From Anaeromicropila herbilytica (lineage in GTDB: Bacteria > Bacillota > Clostridia > Lachnospirales > Lachnospiraceae), in NCBI RefSeq assembly GCF_016591975.1, contig NZ_AP024169.1, forward strand, positions 2,016,001 through 2,080,000: 64,000 nucleotides of DNA, read 5' to 3'. Of the stretch, positions 61,030 through 64,000 are shown piece after piece. Within the stretch, counting starts at the first letter, position 1; each line of letters opens with the position of its first letter. The notes beneath the pieces were generated by a model, which did no database searches, was not told the origin of the DNA, and saw only the letters and a list, made by a program, of their open reading frames with translations. The position numbers and the translations under genes were made by a program.

Positions 61030-61845
61030 ATGAAAAAGGCTGTAAAATTGATAATTATGTTAAGTTTACTATCATTAATACTAATAGGCTGTTCTAAGAA
61101 AAGTGATAGTGATAACAAAGAAACAAATAATTCAAAAGAAACTACTAGTGATGAAAGTAATTCGGATTCTACAAAGGATGCAAGTGCAAATGAAACTAAG
61201 AGCACAGCAAAAACAACTTCATCTGATGCAAAAGGTACTGGTTTACAATTTGAATCACCTAAAAAAGGCGATACGATAGCAGAATTAGTAGTGAAAGATT
61301 ATGGTACAATTTCTCTACGATTTTTCCCAGATCAAGCACCAAAAGCAGTAGAAAATTTTATTACGCATGCAAAGAAAGGTTATTATAATGGTTTGACTTT
61401 TCATAGAATTATCAGTGATTTTATGATTCAAGGTGGAGACCCAACTGGAACAGGCATGGGTGGTGAAAGTATTTGGGGTAAAGCGTTTGAAGATGAATTC
61501 TCTGATGATTTGTCACCATACCGCGGAGCATTGTGTATGGCTAATTCAGGTGCTAACACAAATGGAAGTCAGTTTTTTATAGTACAAGCGAATGCAGCAA
61601 CTGTAACACAAGATGTTGTTGATTGGAGTGAAGAGCAAACAGGTAAAACTTTTACAAAAGAACAACTTAACAATTATTTTAATGTTGGTGGAACACCATG
61701 GCTTTATACAAAACATACAGTATTTGGTCAAATGTATGATGGATTTGATGTTCTTGATAAGATAGCAGCAGTAGCTACAGATGCAAATGGTATGCCAACA
61801 GATAAAGTGATAATTGAAAAGATAAATATTAAAAAATTAAAATAA
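61030..61845 (+). CDS. Peptidyl-prolyl isomerase (cyclophilin) lipoprotein
   Basis: A 271-residue exported protein. The signal peptide ends in the lipobox LILIGC with C21 as lipid anchor, followed by a hydrophilic S/T/D/K-rich spacer (residues ~22-75). The cyclophilin-type domain (about 80-270) has FHRIISDFMIQGGDPTGTG with the catalytic arginine, FEDEF, GALCMANSGANTNGSQFFI and HTVFGQMYDGFDVLDKI. It should help fold secreted proteins at the membrane surface. A GGAGGT site precedes the ATG. Monocistronic. Confidence 0.94.
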   Translation: MKKAVKLIIMLSLLSLILIGCSKKSDSDNKETNNSKETTSDESNSDSTKDASANETKSTAKTTSSDAKGTGLQFESPKKGDTIAELVVKDYGTISLRFFPDQAPKAVENFITHAKKGYYNGLTFHRIISDFMIQGGDPTGTGMGGESIWGKAFEDEFSDDLSPYRGALCMANSGANTNGSQFFIVQANAATVTQDVVDWSEEQTGKTFTKEQLNNYFNVGGTPWLYTKHTVFGQMYDGFDVLDKIAAVATDANGMPTDKVIIEKINIKKLK

Positions 61846-61871
61846 TAGAATAGATATAACAGCTTAAACTT

Positions 61872-61949
61872 AAAGCCAGTATAATTAGAATTTCTAGTAC
61901 ATAGCGACATTTCACTATTAGGATAGAAATTAATTATATTGGCTTTTAT
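61872..61949 (+). terminator. Terminator-like long hairpin after the cyclophilin gene
   Basis: AAAGCCAGTATAATTA / TAATTATATTGGCTTT outer stem (16 positions with one G-U) encloses an inner AATTTCTA / TAGAAATT repeat. The right arm ends in TTTT. Confidence 0.78.
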
Positions 61950-62096
61950 TATCTGAGCACTAATTAATTAATAATAATAGTAAAAAGTGATTGCCTAAGT
62001 ATCTTTCTTTCACACATTTTTCATAAATATCTGTTATAATATTAGAATATTAGCGGTTTGTCATTTTATGATGAATAAATAGGGAGGTTATACTAT

Positions 62097-62774
62097 ATGG
62101 ATAAATTGAAAATACTTGTTGTAGATGATGAAAGTAGAATGAGAAAATTAGTAAAAGACTTTTTAATAAAAAAAGATTTTGATGTATTGGAAGCAGAGAA
62201 TGGAGAGCAAGCAGTCGATATTTTCTTTGAAAATAAAGAGATTGCATTAATCATATTAGATGTTATGATGCCGAAAATGGATGGATGGCAGGTATGTCGT
62301 GAAATCAGACAGTATTCTAAAGTACCAATTATTATGCTTACAGCTAAAAGTGAAGAAAAAGATGAATTATTAGGATTTGATTTAGGAGTTGATGAATATA
62401 TATCAAAGCCATTTAGTCCTAAAATTCTAGTTGCAAGAGTAGAAGCTGTGTTAAGAAGGGCAAATGCATTAGATGAAGATGTAATTGAAATTGGTGGCAT
62501 TGTATTAGATAAAGCAGCTCATCAAGTACAAATAGATGGTAATGCTATAGACTTAAGTTTTAAAGAATTTGAACTATTAACGTATTTTGTAACCAATAAA
62601 GGAGTAGCATTATCAAGAGAGAAAATATTAAATAATGTGTGGAACTATGACTATTTTGGTGATGCTAGAACAATAGATACACATGTAAAAAAACTAAGAA
62701 GTAAGATGGGGGAAAAAGGGGATTATATCAAGACAATTTGGGGAATGGGGTATAAATTTGAGGTGAATGCATGA
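62097..62774 (+). CDS. OmpR/PhoB-family response regulator
   Basis: A 225-residue regulator. The receiver domain has D10/D11, the phospho-acceptor D55 in LIILDVMMPKMDG and K in EYISKPFSP. The C-terminal winged helix contains LSFKEFELLTYFVTNKGVALSREKILNNVWNYDYFGDARTIDTHVKKLRSKMG. It overlaps the following kinase gene by 4 bases (ATGA), a typical two-component pair. The target genes are not identifiable. The start follows GGGAGG. Confidence 0.95.
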   Translation: MDKLKILVVDDESRMRKLVKDFLIKKDFDVLEAENGEQAVDIFFENKEIALIILDVMMPKMDGWQVCREIRQYSKVPIIMLTAKSEEKDELLGFDLGVDEYISKPFSPKILVARVEAVLRRANALDEDVIEIGGIVLDKAAHQVQIDGNAIDLSFKEFELLTYFVTNKGVALSREKILNNVWNYDYFGDARTIDTHVKKLRSKMGEKGDYIKTIWGMGYKFEVNA

Positions 62775-64000
62775 AACATTCAATACGAGTAAGGATAACA
62801 GCGGTATTAACAGTACTAACGATTTTTACTATTTTTCTTTGCTGGCTTATTAATCAAACTTTTTTGGTGGATTATTATATGTATAGTAAAACAAAAACAT
62901 TGGAAGAAGCATATGAATTTGTTGATCAGCTATACCAAAATGAATATAAGGATGTAAAAGATTCGGATGAAGGTAATTTAGATTCAATATCTGATGATGT
63001 AGCATTAGCTCTAGAAAAACTTGGCTCTAACAAGAATTTATCTATTTATATTTTTGATATTGATGACTTACAACCATTGAAATATCCTCAAGGTTTAACA
63101 ATAAAGCAATACAATCAGATAAAGGATTTAAGTGAGTCGACTCACCGTAAAATTATCAAGAATGAAAAAAATCAATATCAAATATACAAGGTTTATGATG
63201 AAAGAACGGATACAAATAATCTAAATTTAGTCGGTTCGTTAAGTGATAAAGAACAACAAATATTCATATTAACAAACCTAGAAAGTATGAATGAAAGTGC
63301 ACATATAGCCAACAAGTTTTTGGCTTATGTAGGAGTGGCAGTTACGTGTATTGGTACTATGATAATGTTTTTTATTAGTAAGAGTTTTACAAAGCCAATT
63401 CTTGAGTTATCTGATATTGCAAAAAAAATGTCTGATTTAGATTTCGACGTAAAGTATCCTGTATCAAGAAATGATGAGATAGGTCAACTTGGAACGAGTA
63501 TTAATATTTTATCAGAGAGATTAGAAGAGACTATATCAGAATTAAAGACAGCAAATAATGAACTTAAAACAGATATTGAGAATAAAATCCAGATTGATGA
63601 AATGAGAACAGAGTTCCTATCGAATGTAACACACGAGTTAAAAACACCAATTGCATTAATTCAAGGCTATGCAGAAGGGCTTAAAGACAATGTCAATGAT
63701 GATGAGGAAAGTAAAGAATTTTATTGTGATGTAATTGTTGATGAAGCTATGAAAATGAATAACATGGTTAAGAAACTTCTAAGCCTTAATCAAATTGAAT
63801 ATGGTAATAATCAAGTGAATATGGAACGTTTTGATATTGTAGCTGTTATTAAATCCGTTTTAGCAGCAACTGAATTATTTTTTCAACAGAAAAATGTTGT
63901 ATTACATTTTGAAGAGCCAGATCCTATCTATGTATGGGCAGATGAATATATGGTAGAAGAAGTTGTAACAAATTATATAAGTAATGCTTTAAATCATGTG
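62771..64000 (+). CDS. Sensor histidine kinase, cut by the right edge of the window
   Basis: The frame opens at ATG 62771 and stays open for 410 codons to the end of the window. A membrane helix near residues 8-28, an extracellular sensing region of about 160 residues, a second helix near 185-205, and a HAMP domain (KSFTKPILELSDIAKKMSDLDF) are followed by a coiled coil and the H-box FLSNVTHELKTPIALIQGYAEG, with phospho-acceptor H288. The N-box begins at the very end (NYISNALNH). The rest of the ATPase domain lies outside. Partner of the preceding regulator through the ATGA overlap. Confidence 0.93.
   Translation, partial: MKHSIRVRITAVLTVLTIFTIFLCWLINQTFLVDYYMYSKTKTLEEAYEFVDQLYQNEYKDVKDSDEGNLDSISDDVALALEKLGSNKNLSIYIFDIDDLQPLKYPQGLTIKQYNQIKDLSESTHRKIIKNEKNQYQIYKVYDERTDTNNLNLVGSLSDKEQQIFILTNLESMNESAHIANKFLAYVGVAVTCIGTMIMFFISKSFTKPILELSDIAKKMSDLDFDVKYPVSRNDEIGQLGTSINILSERLEETISELKTANNELKTDIENKIQIDEMRTEFLSNVTHELKTPIALIQGYAEGLKDNVNDDEESKEFYCDVIVDEAMKMNNMVKKLLSLNQIEYGNNQVNMERFDIVAVIKSVLAATELFFQQKNVVLHFEEPDPIYVWADEYMVEEVVTNYISNALNHV

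Noticed and set aside
1..64000. CRISPR array, tRNA or rRNA genes
   Set aside because: No regularly spaced repeats and no tRNA-like clover leaf other than the tRNA-like part of tmRNA were found by eye.

Overview
The window is a stretch of an AT-rich chromosome from a spore-forming, anaerobic Firmicute. Gene content and order (spoIIIAA-AH, Asp23, nusB-xseAB-ispA-dxs-tlyA-nadK-argR, recN-spoIVB-spo0A, a CotF-type coat protein, the SufS/SufU pair, TTG starts with strong GGAGG ribosome sites) fit a Lachnospiraceae / Clostridium cluster XIVa organism of the Lachnoclostridium-Anaerocolumna kind. That placement is inferred from gene content; no search was run.

Layout. 1-2.3 kb: end of a suf operon (sufD-sufS-sufU). 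2.4-4.6 kb: a secreted polysaccharide lyase and an Apea-like HEPN protein with two upstream dyads. 4.8-7.0 kb: aroD-aroK-aroE on the minus strand, followed by a 269-bp near-palindrome. 7.7-13.5 kb: the eight-gene spoIIIA operon, which builds the mother-cell side of the forespore channel. 13.6-21.4 kb: asp23, then nusB, exonuclease VII, isoprenoid precursor synthesis, an rRNA methyltransferase, NAD kinase and ArgR. 21.5-35 kb: yebC and an accessory block (two secreted transglutaminase-like proteins, a CPBP protease, a lipase with a C-terminal helical domain and its partner, unknowns, a ten-repeat BIG2 surface protein, a Bax-inhibitor-like protein) lying between argR and recN, which are usually neighbours. 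35.1-39.7 kb: recN (with a LexA-like box), spoIVB and spo0A. 39.8-41.9 kb: glycogen synthase and two coat-type proteins. 42.4-47.5 kb: lower glycolysis gap-pgk-tpiA-gpmI. 47.7-51.5 kb: secG, rnr, smpB and tmRNA (protein export, RNA decay and ribosome rescue). 51.6-56.3 kb: a CYP152 fatty-acid peroxygenase, an M20 peptidase, gapN and a small YjfB protein. 56.4-57.9 kb: a complete ISL3-family insertion sequence with an 8-bp target duplication. 58.2-64 kb: an acyltransferase, yqeY, folT under a tetrahydrofolate riboswitch, a cyclophilin lipoprotein, and a two-component system whose kinase runs off the right edge.

How the parts work together. The sporulation genes cover the phosphorelay output (Spo0A), the sigmaG-sigmaK checkpoint protease (SpoIVB), the SpoIIIA channel and coat proteins. 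gap-pgk-tpiA-gpmI plus gapN give two routes from glyceraldehyde-3-phosphate to 3-phosphoglycerate: one makes ATP and NADH, the other NADPH. rnr, smpB and ssrA form a rescue and decay set. The most unusual items are the lipase module with reversed toxin-like domain order, the palindrome before spoIIIAA, the in-frame 51-nt-spaced duplication across the pgk stop codon, the SD-overlapping terminator under the THF riboswitch, and the HEPN protein that lacks the usual histidine.
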